40,056 nt of DNA from Mycobacterium colombiense (GTDB taxonomy: Bacteria; Actinomycetota; Actinomycetes; Mycobacteriales; Mycobacteriaceae). Below are positions 7,690 to 15,131 of this stretch, piece after piece; the stretch's first letter is position 1; each line of letters opens with the position of its first letter. The position numbers were made by a program, and so were the translations under genes. Location: assembly GCF_003284975.1 (NCBI RefSeq), contig NZ_QMEU01000034.1, forward strand, positions 1-40,056, read 5' to 3'. The notes beneath the pieces were generated by a model. It was not told the origin of the DNA, made no database searches, and saw only the letters and a program-made list of their open reading frames with translations.

Positions 7690-8985
7690 CTAGGCGACCG
7701 GCGCGACCGCGTCGGCGGTGGTGAACGTCAGGTGCAGTTCGCTGAGGCCCCGCAGGATGTACGTCGGCTCGTAGGTGTAGCGGCGCTCGGTGGCCGGCCC
7801 GTGATGGGCTTCGTTGATTTCGATGTGCGGCATGCGGTCCAGGATCCGCTCGATGGAGACACGGCCCTCGACGCGGGCAAGCGGGCCGCCGGGACACGAG
7901 TGCACACCGCGGGCGAACGCCATGTGTTCGCGAACGTTCCTGCGGCGCAGGTCGAATTCGTGCGGGTTGTCGAATCGGCGCGGGTCGCGGTTGGCGGCGC
8001 CCGGCAGGATCATGACTACGGTGCCGGCGGGGATGTCGACACCGCCGATGCTGGTGGCCTTGCGGGCCAGGCGTGAGTCGCTCTTCACCGGGCTGTCCAT
8101 GCGCAGCGACTCCTCGATGAAGCCGGGAATCAGGCTGCGGTCGTCACGCAACTGTTGCTGGATGTCGGGCCGGTCACCGAGCACCTGCAGGGCGGCGCTG
8201 AGCAGCTTGGCCGTGGTTTCCTGGCCGGCGGCGAAGAGGAAGGTCGCCGAGCGGACCACCTCGATCACCGGGGGCGTCGACCCGTCCGGGTACTTCGCTT
8301 CCGCGAGGAAGGTCAGCACGTCGCCGCGCGGCTCGCGGCGCCGATCCTCGATGTAGTGACAGAACTTGTCGTCGAGCCACTCAAGCGGGTTGATGCCCAC
8401 CGACTCGTGGTCCAGCGCGCCCACGCGTGCCTCGGGCCGATCGGCGCCCAAGACCTTGCGGAACTCCTTGTGGTCCTCTTCGGGCACGCCGAGCAGGTCG
8501 GCGATCACCAGGGTGGCGAACGGCTTGGAGTATTCGGCGATGAACTCGCACTCACCGGTGCCGAGGAACTCGTCGAGCTGACGGTCGGCGAGGCGCCACA
8601 TGAACTCCTCGTTCTGCTTCAGCCGGCTCGGGGTCAGCAGCTTGGCGAGCACCGATCGGGCTTTGGTGTGGTCCGGCGGATCCATGGTGACCATGTGCTC
8701 GAACATGGGGAAGGAGCTGCGGTGCGCGTCGATCTGGTCGCTGATGTCGTCGCCTTCGGGCGTGAAGGGCAGCGGCGGGAACGGCCCCCCGAGCGCGACG
8801 ATGTTCGAGAAGGTGTCGGGGTCCTTATAGATCTCGCAGGCCTCGTCATAGCCGGTGACGGCGACGACGCCGTAGTGCGGCAGGCGCAGCACGGGGTTTT
8901 GGCTCCGCAGGTAGTCAAAGTATGGATGCGGATCCGGGACCAACGTCGGATCGGTGAAGAAGTCAATCGTCTCGAAGTTGCTCAT
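7690..8985 (-). CDS. Cytochrome P450
   Basis: A 431-residue soluble bacterial P450, a haem-thiolate monooxygenase needing a separate ferredoxin and reductase. Visible motifs are the I-helix AAGQETT (252-258, oxygen activation), ExxR in the K helix (Glu292-Arg295), and the haem loop FARGVHSCPGGPLA with Cys364 as axial ligand. MDPPDHTKAR (101-110) is the usual C-helix region. The length is normal. It is divergent from a TetR gene with an inverted repeat between them, so local control is likely. No ferredoxin of the P450 type is adjacent. The substrate is unknown; the nearby CoA ligase and hydratase suggest lipid or steroid-like metabolism. Confidence 0.94.
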   Translation of the reverse strand: MSNFETIDFFTDPTLVPDPHPYFDYLRSQNPVLRLPHYGVVAVTGYDEACEIYKDPDTFSNIVALGGPFPPLPFTPEGDDISDQIDAHRSSFPMFEHMVTMDPPDHTKARSVLAKLLTPSRLKQNEEFMWRLADRQLDEFLGTGECEFIAEYSKPFATLVIADLLGVPEEDHKEFRKVLGADRPEARVGALDHESVGINPLEWLDDKFCHYIEDRRREPRGDVLTFLAEAKYPDGSTPPVIEVVRSATFLFAAGQETTAKLLSAALQVLGDRPDIQQQLRDDRSLIPGFIEESLRMDSPVKSDSRLARKATSIGGVDIPAGTVVMILPGAANRDPRRFDNPHEFDLRRRNVREHMAFARGVHSCPGGPLARVEGRVSIERILDRMPHIEINEAHHGPATERRYTYEPTYILRGLSELHLTFTTADAVAPVA

Positions 8986-9067
8986 CTTCAGTGCGTCCCC
9001 CTGGGCTGGGTCAACCGGTGGTGTTCCGGGGCAAGCGGTATCGCCGCGTGATTACGAGATCGAAAAT

Positions 9068-9089
9068 ATGCTGAGCACCTGCTTAGCAT
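9068..9089. promoter_or_regulatory. Imperfect inverted repeat, likely operator between P450 and TetR
   Basis: ATGCTGAGCA (9068-9077) and TGCTTAGCAT (9080-9089) match as inverted arms with one mismatch around CC. It lies in the gap between the divergent P450 and TetR starts. A TACGAT hexamer at 9131-9136 is a good -10 element for the TetR gene, placing the transcript start before the ATG at 9180. Confidence 0.6.
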
Positions 9090-9179
9090 GGCGGTAATGT
9101 CAGGGTCAAGATCGCAACGCCGCGCCACGATACGATCCGTGTGGTCGGCACGGGATGGCACACAGTACGGAGCAGGGAC

Positions 9180-9899
9180 ATGACATCGGCCCGCAGGATC
9201 GGGGCGCCGGACGCGAAAAACCGTGGTCTGTTGCTCGATGCTGCCGAGCAGCTGATGCTCGAAGAGGGGTATGCCGCGGTGACGTCGCGCCGGCTGGCGG
9301 GCCGGGCGGGATTGAAACCCCAGCTGGTGCACTACTACTTCCGCACCATGGAAGAGCTGTTCCTCGAGGTCTTCCGTCGCCGGGCCGAAGAGGCCCTCGA
9401 GGTGCACGCGCAAATGCTGAAATTGCCACAGCCGCTGTGGGCGCTGTGGCGATTCGGCACCGACCCCGCCTTCACCCGGATTTCCATGGAATTCATGGCG
9501 CTGGCCAACCACCGCAAGGACATGCGGGCCGAAATCGCCTACTACGCAGAGCGTTTCCGCGAAGAACAGCGCCAAGCGGTGGCGACGGCGCTGGAGCGCT
9601 ACGGCTCCCGAATCCAAGACGAGGGCCAGGACATCGACATCCCCCCGGTGGTGTGGACGGTGCTGATGAGCAGCCTCTCGCGCTTTCTGGTGCTCGAGCA
9701 GGCGATCGGCATGTCCGCCGGCCACGCCGAGACGGTGGAGCTGGTGGAAAACTATCTGCGCCGCCTGGAAGGCGAACCGCAACCGATCGAGGGTGTGCCG
9801 CAGACCTGGTTGGTTCACCAGTTACGCAGCGAGCAGAGCACGCCTTTGGGGCCGTCCTTGGATACGACGACGGCGCCGTCTACCGCCAGCTCACAGTGA
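9180..9899 (+). CDS. TetR family transcriptional regulator
   Basis: A 239-residue repressor with the N-terminal DNA-binding domain at about residues 14-60 (LLLDAAEQLMLEEGYAAVTS, then RRLAGRAGLKPQLVHYYF). A long helical ligand domain follows. The ATG at 9180 is chosen. A GTG at 9141 would add 13 residues but lies only four bases after the likely -10 element, while GGAGCAGGGA precedes the ATG. It is divergent from the P450 gene. Its last 85 bases overlap the end of the convergent secreted-protein gene. The C-terminal 35 residues are poorly structured (Pro/Ser/Thr-rich). Confidence 0.9.
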   Translation: MTSARRIGAPDAKNRGLLLDAAEQLMLEEGYAAVTSRRLAGRAGLKPQLVHYYFRTMEELFLEVFRRRAEEALEVHAQMLKLPQPLWALWRFGTDPAFTRISMEFMALANHRKDMRAEIAYYAERFREEQRQAVATALERYGSRIQDEGQDIDIPPVVWTVLMSSLSRFLVLEQAIGMSAGHAETVELVENYLRRLEGEPQPIEGVPQTWLVHQLRSEQSTPLGPSLDTTTAPSTASSQ

Positions 9900-10255
9900 A
9901 GCCCCGGCGTGCCGGGCTCCGTGCCCGTGCTCGCCACGACCATGGCGTAATGGTCGGGGTCCGACATGTCCAGATCGAAGCCCCACGGTTTGCCCGGGCC
10001 GAGGTCGACGTCGACGTGTGGCGTGAACGAATAGGGGTTGTGGCTGTAGTCGGAAAACTTGGCCGGCTGATGGTCCAGGTAATAGATGCTGGTGTAGATC
10101 GGATTCTGCGCGGTGACGGTGTATCTGACGTGATGCATGACGGGGTCATCGGCGTGTGCCCGCCCGCTTCCCGCCAGCACTCCCGCCGCGGCCAACAGAC
10201 AGGCCAACGAGATGGCGGGGCCGCCGCCCAGCACCGTCTTCAAGTTGATGGTCAT
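9815..10255 (-). CDS. Secreted MmpS-like protein
   Basis: A 146-residue protein with a signal peptide (hydrophobic LACLLAAAGVLAG, cleavage near AHADD) and a beta-rich mature domain ending LHCELAVDGAVVVSKDG...GVLCSLRNW. The Cys-x5-DGxVV...GVxC pattern and the YTVTAQNP opening recall the extracytoplasmic domain of MmpS proteins, but it lacks the usual membrane anchor context and no mmpL is nearby. The ATG at 10255 has GGAGGAGC upstream and overlaps the stop of the enoyl-CoA hydratase gene (ATGA), so the two are coupled. The 3-prime end overlaps the TetR gene by 85 bases tail to tail. Confidence 0.78.
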   Translation of the reverse strand: MTINLKTVLGGGPAISLACLLAAAGVLAGSGRAHADDPVMHHVRYTVTAQNPIYTSIYYLDHQPAKFSDYSHNPYSFTPHVDVDLGPGKPWGFDLDMSDPDHYAMVVASTGTEPGTPGLHCELAVDGAVVVSKDGPKGVLCSLRNW

Positions 10256-11007
10256 GACGCTCCTCCGGCTGCCGGGCGCGGTTTGGTGTTGCGGTTCATG
10301 ACCCGTTCTGCGGCCTGCCAGTGTGGGTCGGCAACCCATAGTCGCGCAAAGGATGCTATCGCCTCATCAGGAGAAACTCCGCGGATTACGCGCTTTATCT
10401 CCGTCGCCGGGCGGCGGGCCAGCGACCTCGCGACCGCTCGCCATCCCTCGTCGGGTGCGTCGAAGACGGCGCGGGGCAGCACCCGGTCCACCAGGCCGAT
10501 CCGCTCGGCCTCGGCCGCGCCGAGGGCGGTTCCCGAACCGGCCAACAGCAGCGCTTTGCTCTTTCCGACCAGCGCGGCCAGCCGCTCGGCTCCGCCCCAG
10601 GCCGGCATGATCTCCAGCTGCACCTGGTTGAAGGCGATCTTGATGTCGTCTGCGGCCACCCGGATGTCGGCGGCGACCGCGACTTCGGCGCCGCCACCGA
10701 ACGCGTGACCGTTGAGCGCGGCGATGACGGGGGCGGGGAAGTCCGCGAGCTGGTCGCAGATGGTCCGCATCCGCCGGGCCATCGCCGCGGCGTCCGCCTC
10801 GGTCCGCAGCGCGCTCAGTTCCTTGAGGTCACCGCCGGAGACGAAGGCCTTGTCCCCGGCGCCCTTGATCACCAGCGCCTGCGCATCCGCCGCCGCGTCG
10901 AGCGCCTTCTCCAGCTGGTCCATGGTGTCCAGGCCAATGGCATTGCGCGCGTGGGGGCGGTCGATGGTGACCACGGCCAACCCGTCGTCGATCTCCAGGT
11001 CCACCAT
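10252..11007 (-). CDS. Enoyl-CoA hydratase/isomerase family protein
   Basis: A 251-residue crotonase-fold enzyme acting on acyl-CoA thioesters. The oxyanion-hole regions are visible as AFVSGGDLKEL (about 54-64) and NGHAFGGGAEVAVAADIRVA (about 99-118). These are followed by FNQVQLEIMPAWGGAERL, where a hydratase would carry its second catalytic Glu. The ATG at 11007 begins the usual MVDLEIDDGLAVVTIDRP N-terminus; the open frame continues upstream without homology. It is the first gene of a two-gene unit with the secreted MmpS-like gene, divergent from the lipoprotein gene. A precise reaction cannot be assigned. Confidence 0.9.
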   Translation of the reverse strand: MVDLEIDDGLAVVTIDRPHARNAIGLDTMDQLEKALDAAADAQALVIKGAGDKAFVSGGDLKELSALRTEADAAAMARRMRTICDQLADFPAPVIAALNGHAFGGGAEVAVAADIRVAADDIKIAFNQVQLEIMPAWGGAERLAALVGKSKALLLAGSGTALGAAEAERIGLVDRVLPRAVFDAPDEGWRAVARSLARRPATEIKRVIRGVSPDEAIASFARLWVADPHWQAAERVMNRNTKPRPAAGGAS

Positions 11008-11118
11008 GTTCTTGTTATCGCTCCTCGGCACGAACCCGATATTGGCATTCTCTTTTCGCGAGAATAACATCATCGCTGCAGCCCAAGAACTTTCGCCGGC
11101 GAGAATTGAGGTGACTCG

Positions 11119-11538
11119 GTGCGGAGTCCCATCGCGGCCGCCACTGCGGTCCTGACCATTACCTTGCTCGCGGCGTGCACGTCGCGACCGCCGACCCAAC
11201 TCGCCGGCACGGCATCCGTCACCGTCAACGGCAACGACCGGAATTTTCATATCGTCAAGTGCGGTCAACGCGAATGGACCCGGACGATCGACATCGGTAG
11301 CGATTTTGCCGGCGCCAAGCTCATCGTCGACGAGAGCGCGCAACCGGCGACGGTCGAGTCGGTGCACCTCCAGAATGTGGGTGGCTTCACCGGGATGTAC
11401 TCGCGGGGCGGCGACGGGACCGGCGACCTGAGCATGACGGGTGACAAATTCACCATCAGTGGCACCGCCAACGGCTACAAGACCGACAAGCCCGGGGAAC
11501 CGGCTACCGCCACCTACAAGATCTACGTGTCGTGCTGA
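11119..11538 (+). CDS. LpqH-like lipoprotein
   Basis: A 139-residue lipoprotein with signal sequence and lipobox LLAAC (Cys20), so it is acylated and held on the outer face of the membrane. The mature domain has VTVNGNDRNFHIVKCGQ, a middle Cys-free beta region with NVGGFTGMYSRGGDGTGDLS, GTANGYKTDKPGEP and a final Cys, the pattern of the 19-kDa LpqH antigen family. The start is GTG at 11119. It is divergent from the enoyl-CoA hydratase gene. Its stop lies 87 bases before the amidohydrolase, which has its own palindromic promoter region. Confidence 0.85.
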   Translation: MRSPIAAATAVLTITLLAACTSRPPTQLAGTASVTVNGNDRNFHIVKCGQREWTRTIDIGSDFAGAKLIVDESAQPATVESVHLQNVGGFTGMYSRGGDGTGDLSMTGDKFTISGTANGYKTDKPGEPATATYKIYVSC

Positions 11539-11588
11539 CCTCGTCGAACAGCGGTTCGGCGGGGGCACGTTGCGGTTAGGCGCCTGTA

Positions 11589-11603
11589 GAGAATAGTATT
11601 CTC
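11589..11603. promoter_or_regulatory. 15-bp palindrome over a -10 element
   Basis: GAGAATA-G-TATTCTC is a perfect palindrome. It contains TAGTAT (11594-11599), a good mycobacterial -10 hexamer, and a strong AAGGAGG follows before the ATG at 11626. A repressor bound here would block the amidohydrolase-fadD operon. No regulator gene is adjacent. Confidence 0.55.
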
Positions 11604-11625
11604 ACAAATCAAGAAGGAGGATTTC

Positions 11626-12816
11626 ATGGGGCAGTTGTCGCACCGGGAAGACGTCCCGTTTCCGATCTTTGACGCGGATAACCATCTGTACGAGCCACCG
11701 GAAGCGCTGACCAAGTTCTTGCCCAAGGCGTATAAGGACTATGTCCAGTACGTGCAGGTCAACGGCCGGACGAAGATCGCCATCCGCGGCCAGATCAGCA
11801 ACTACATTCCCAACCCGACCTTCGAGGTCGTCGCCCGGCCGGGTGCCTGGGAGGAGTACTTCAAGTTCGGCAACCCGGACGGCAAATCCAAGCGCGAGCT
11901 GTTCGGCGAGCCGATGCGCGCGATCCCGGCGTTCTTCGAGCCCGGCCCGCGGCTGGAGAAGATGAACGAGCTGGGACTGGACCGCACGCTGATGTTCCCG
12001 ACGCTGGCCAGCCTGCTCGAGGAGCGGCTGCGCGACGACCCGGTCGCCATCCACGTCCTGGTCCACGCGCTGAACGAATGGCTCGATGAGGTGTGGGGCT
12101 TCAACTACCAGAACCGCATCTTCACCACCCCGGTCATCACCCTGCCGATCGTGGAGAAGGCGATCGAGGAACTGGAGTGGGCGGTCAAGCGCGGCGCCCG
12201 GGCCATTTTGATCCGCCCCGCGCCCGTCCCCGGCTTCCGCGGCCCGCGGTCGTTCGCGGTGCCCGAGTTCGACCCGTTCTGGGAAAGGGTCGTCGAGCAC
12301 GACGTGCTGGTCGGCATGCACTCCAGCGACAGTGGCTACTCGCGCTACACCTCCGAGTGGGACGGCGCCGAACAGGAAATGCTGCCGTTCCAAACCAATG
12401 CGATGAACATTCTCAACGAGTGGCGGCCGATCCAGGATGCGGTGGGCTCGTGGGTGATTCACGGCGCGCTTTACCGCCACCCGAAGCTGAAGGTCGCGAT
12501 CGTCGAGGCCGGTTCGAAGTGGATGACCCCGCTGCTGGACGGCTTGGCCGAGGTCTTCCGGAAGGCCCCGGAGGCCTTCCCGAGCGACCCCGTCGAGACG
12601 GTCAAGAACCGGATCCACGTCAGCCCGTTCTTCGAGGACGGCATCGATGACCTGATCAGCCTTGTCGGTGTGGATCAGGTCTTGTACGGCTCGGACTGGC
12701 CGCACCCCGAGGGCCTGGCGGAGCCGACGTATTACGTCAACGCGCTGTCGCACCTGTCCGTTGACGACCAGGCGAAGATCATGGGCGGCAACCTCGGTCG
12801 GCTCGTCACGGTGTGA
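11626..12816 (+). CDS. Amidohydrolase family (TIM-barrel) protein
   Basis: A 396-residue amidohydrolase-2 type enzyme. The metal site is suggested by FDADNHLYEPP (Asp16, Asp18, His20), GMHSSDSGYSR (His about 231) and YGSDWPHPEG (Asp about 357), as in decarboxylases and hydrolases related to ACMSD. AAGGAGG lies just upstream of the ATG. It is the first gene of an operon with a FadD-type CoA ligase and a duplicated-domain protein. Such amidohydrolases are common in mycobacterial lipid and steroid gene clusters, but the substrate is not predictable. Codon use matches its neighbours. Confidence 0.9.
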   Translation: MGQLSHREDVPFPIFDADNHLYEPPEALTKFLPKAYKDYVQYVQVNGRTKIAIRGQISNYIPNPTFEVVARPGAWEEYFKFGNPDGKSKRELFGEPMRAIPAFFEPGPRLEKMNELGLDRTLMFPTLASLLEERLRDDPVAIHVLVHALNEWLDEVWGFNYQNRIFTTPVITLPIVEKAIEELEWAVKRGARAILIRPAPVPGFRGPRSFAVPEFDPFWERVVEHDVLVGMHSSDSGYSRYTSEWDGAEQEMLPFQTNAMNILNEWRPIQDAVGSWVIHGALYRHPKLKVAIVEAGSKWMTPLLDGLAEVFRKAPEAFPSDPVETVKNRIHVSPFFEDGIDDLISLVGVDQVLYGSDWPHPEGLAEPTYYVNALSHLSVDDQAKIMGGNLGRLVTV

Positions 12817-12841
12817 CCGAGCGGCCAGCCGGGCGGTGACG

Positions 12842-14308
12842 ATGCAGAGCGCGAAGCGCGATGAGGAGGAGCCGGCCAATCGGATCTGGCAGACCATCCC
12901 CGAGATGGTCTTGAGCGCAGCGGACCGCTTCGGCGATGCGGAAGCAGTCGTCGACGGTCCGCTGCGTTTGACTTTCGCCCAGCTCGTCGAGCGAATTCGT
13001 TGCGCCGCGGGCGCTTTCGCTGGCCTCGGCATCGAAAAGGGCGACCGGGTCGCGATCTGGGCACCGAATTCGGCCGAGTGGATCATCGCCGCGTTCGGCT
13101 TGCTCACCGCGGGCGGTGTGCTCGTCCCGGTCAACACGCGGTTCAAGACCGAAGAGGCCGGTGACATCATCGGCCGCAGCAAGGTGAAGGCCGTCCTGGT
13201 CCAGAAGGGCTTTTTGGACCAGGATTACACCGCCCCCACCGGGGTGCCGGTCATCGACCTGAAGTCCGACTTCCTGTCCAGCGGTTCACCGTTCGAGCGT
13301 CCGGTGCGCGGCACCGACACCTCGGACATCATCTTCACCTCGGGCACCACCGGGCGCCCCAAGGGCGCAATGCTGAATCACGGACAGACGCTGCGCATGT
13401 ACGAGGAGTGGGCGACGCTCGCGGACCTGCGCGAGGGCGACCGCTATCTGCAGATCAACCCGTACTTCCACACCTTCGGGCTCAAAGCCGGCCTCGTGAC
13501 CTCTTTCCTGCGCGGTGCGACGATGCTGCCCGTCGCGGTGTTCGACGTCGCCACCGTCGTGAACCTCATTGAACGCGAACGCATTACAATGCTTCCCGGA
13601 CCGCCGACGCTGTATCACTCGTTGCTGACGGTGGGGGACAAAGCCAAGCTGTCGTCGTTGCGTGCGGGGGTGACCGGCGCCGCCGACATTCCCGTCGAGC
13701 TGGTGCGGCGCATCCATGACGAGCTGCCCTTTCAGACGTTGATGACGGGTTACGGTCTGACCGAGGCCGGCAACGTCACCCTTTCGCTGCCCGGCGACTC
13801 TTTCGAGGATGTGGCCACCACCGCGGGCGTGCCGTGCGACGGGGTCGAGGTGCGCATCGCCGACGACGGCGAAGTGCTGGTCCGCGGCTACGGAGTCATG
13901 CAGGGGTACCTCGACGAACCGGAGGCCACCGCCCAAGCGATCGATGGCGAGGGGTGGCTGCACACCGGGGATCTGGGGGAATTCACCGAGGCCGGTCGGC
14001 TGCGCATCGTCGGCCGGAAAAAGGACATGTTCATCGTCGGTGGATTCAACGCCTACCCGGCCGAGATCGAGGGCTTCCTGCTCAGCCACCCGGCCGTCGC
14101 ACAGGCGGCCGTCATCGGTGTCCCCGACGAGCGGATGGGCCAGGTGGGCAAGGCCTTCGTGGTCCGTAACGCCGATATCAGCGCCGAAGAGCTGATCGGC
14201 TGGTGCCGGGACCGGATGGCCGGGTTCAAAGTGCCGCGCGCGGTAGAGTTCCTTGATTCACTTCCACTCAACGCCACGGGGAAAGTGATGAAGGACCAAC
14301 TGCGGTGA
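12842..14308 (+). CDS. FadD-type acyl-CoA synthetase, FadD3-like
   Basis: A 488-residue adenylate-forming CoA ligase that activates a carboxylic acid with ATP and then CoA. The P-loop is FTSGTTGRPKGAML (about 165-178). Further motifs are NPYFHTFGLKAG, TGYGLTEAGN (about 302-311), GWLHTGD (about 371-377), the hinge GRKKDMFIVGGFNAYPAEIE (about 391-410) and the catalytic-lysine region NATGKVMK near the C-terminus. Whole-length resemblance is closest to FadD3, the ligase for a steroid ring-derived acid, as recalled. The ATG at 12842 is used; a GTG six bases earlier is possible. Its stop overlaps the next start (GTGA). Confidence 0.93.
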   Translation: MQSAKRDEEEPANRIWQTIPEMVLSAADRFGDAEAVVDGPLRLTFAQLVERIRCAAGAFAGLGIEKGDRVAIWAPNSAEWIIAAFGLLTAGGVLVPVNTRFKTEEAGDIIGRSKVKAVLVQKGFLDQDYTAPTGVPVIDLKSDFLSSGSPFERPVRGTDTSDIIFTSGTTGRPKGAMLNHGQTLRMYEEWATLADLREGDRYLQINPYFHTFGLKAGLVTSFLRGATMLPVAVFDVATVVNLIERERITMLPGPPTLYHSLLTVGDKAKLSSLRAGVTGAADIPVELVRRIHDELPFQTLMTGYGLTEAGNVTLSLPGDSFEDVATTAGVPCDGVEVRIADDGEVLVRGYGVMQGYLDEPEATAQAIDGEGWLHTGDLGEFTEAGRLRIVGRKKDMFIVGGFNAYPAEIEGFLLSHPAVAQAAVIGVPDERMGQVGKAFVVRNADISAEELIGWCRDRMAGFKVPRAVEFLDSLPLNATGKVMKDQLR

Positions 14309-14931
14309 ACAACGCCGACATTCATTCGATGGTGATTGCGTCGGACTATCGCGTCCCCGACCCGACCCGGGTCTGGCCGTTGCTGGAACGCAATAAGGCC
14401 GCCCTGGCCGACATCGGTGCGCACCATGTGCTCGTCTACACCTCGACACATGACCATGGGCGGGTGTTGGTGATGATCGGCGTCCACAGCCGGGAGCCGA
14501 TCGTGGAGCTGTTGCGCTCACGGGTCTTCTTCGACTGGTTCGACGAGGCCGGCGTCGAGGACATACCCGCGGTCTTCGCCGGCGAGATCGTCGACAGGTT
14601 CATCGCGCAGCCACCGAAAACCCCCGCGGCACCGGGCGTCGTGGTGGCCGCCATCGCGTCGGTCAACGACGTTTCGGCTCTCACCAGCGAAGTGTCTTCG
14701 GCCATGGACAGATTCGTCGCGGCCGGCGTTCAAAAGACTTGGGTTTTCCAGGCTTTCGACGATGAGCATGAGGTGCTGATCATGTCAGAGCTGCCCGACG
14801 AAGCGAGCGCCCAGCGATGGATCGACCATCCCGACGCTGCGGCTGAATGGTTGTCCGGCGCCGGAGTGGGTGCCTATCCGCCGATATTCGTCGGCCGACT
14901 CTTCGACATGATGCGCATCGGGGCGGACTGA
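14305..14931 (+). CDS. Hypothetical protein with two dimeric-barrel-like repeats
   Basis: A 208-residue soluble protein. Its two halves look like repeats of an alpha+beta (antibiotic-monooxygenase/EthD-like) unit. The first has ALADIGAHHVLVYTSTHDHG...DWFDEAGVEDIPAVFAGEIVDRF, and the second has FVAAGVQKTWVFQAFDDEHE...AAEWLSGAGVGAYPPIFVGRLFDMM. Such folds bind small hydrophobic substrates, often without cofactor. The GTG start overlaps the stop of the CoA ligase, so it is co-translated and probably acts in the same pathway. No catalytic residues can be named. Confidence 0.78.
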   Translation: MNNADIHSMVIASDYRVPDPTRVWPLLERNKAALADIGAHHVLVYTSTHDHGRVLVMIGVHSREPIVELLRSRVFFDWFDEAGVEDIPAVFAGEIVDRFIAQPPKTPAAPGVVVAAIASVNDVSALTSEVSSAMDRFVAAGVQKTWVFQAFDDEHEVLIMSELPDEASAQRWIDHPDAAAEWLSGAGVGAYPPIFVGRLFDMMRIGAD

Positions 14932-14941
14932 GGGCTCGCCG

Positions 14942-15127
14942 GTGTTCGTATGCCTGTGTAACGGCGTCACCAGCCAAACCGTGACCGAGGCCGTGGAATG
15001 CGGGGCGTCGACGACCAAGGAAGTCGCCCAGGCCTGCGGAGCGGGCGCCGACTGCGGTCGCTGCCGGCGCACGGTGCAGGCCATCCTGCGCTCCTCCAGC
15101 CCGGAGCGAACTCCGAACTCGCGCTAG
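14942..15127 (+). CDS. bfd: Bacterioferritin-associated ferredoxin
   Basis: A 61-residue [2Fe-2S] protein. The four ligands Cys4, Cys6, Cys38 and Cys41 (FVCLC at the start and DCGRCRRT) fall in the spacing known for Bfd, which docks on bacterioferritin and reduces its iron core for release. A BFD helix-turn-helix region (ASTTKEVAQACGAG) lies between them. The start is GTG. It lies ten bases after the preceding operon gene and ends four bases before the convergent decarboxylase gene. No bacterioferritin gene is in the window, so partner and iron control are not shown here. Confidence 0.87.
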   Translation: MFVCLCNGVTSQTVTEAVECGASTTKEVAQACGAGADCGRCRRTVQAILRSSSPERTPNSR

Positions 15128-15131
15128 GGCG

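Noticed and set aside
11008..11568. N-terminal extension of the enoyl-CoA hydratase
   Set aside because: It is antisense to the lipoprotein gene and has no homology; the crotonase fold starts at MVDLEID.
11602..13182. Long minus-strand open frame (526 codons) across the amidohydrolase gene
   Set aside because: It is antisense to a clear enzyme gene, has Arg/Asp/Gly-rich low-complexity translation and no motif; high GC keeps this frame open by chance.
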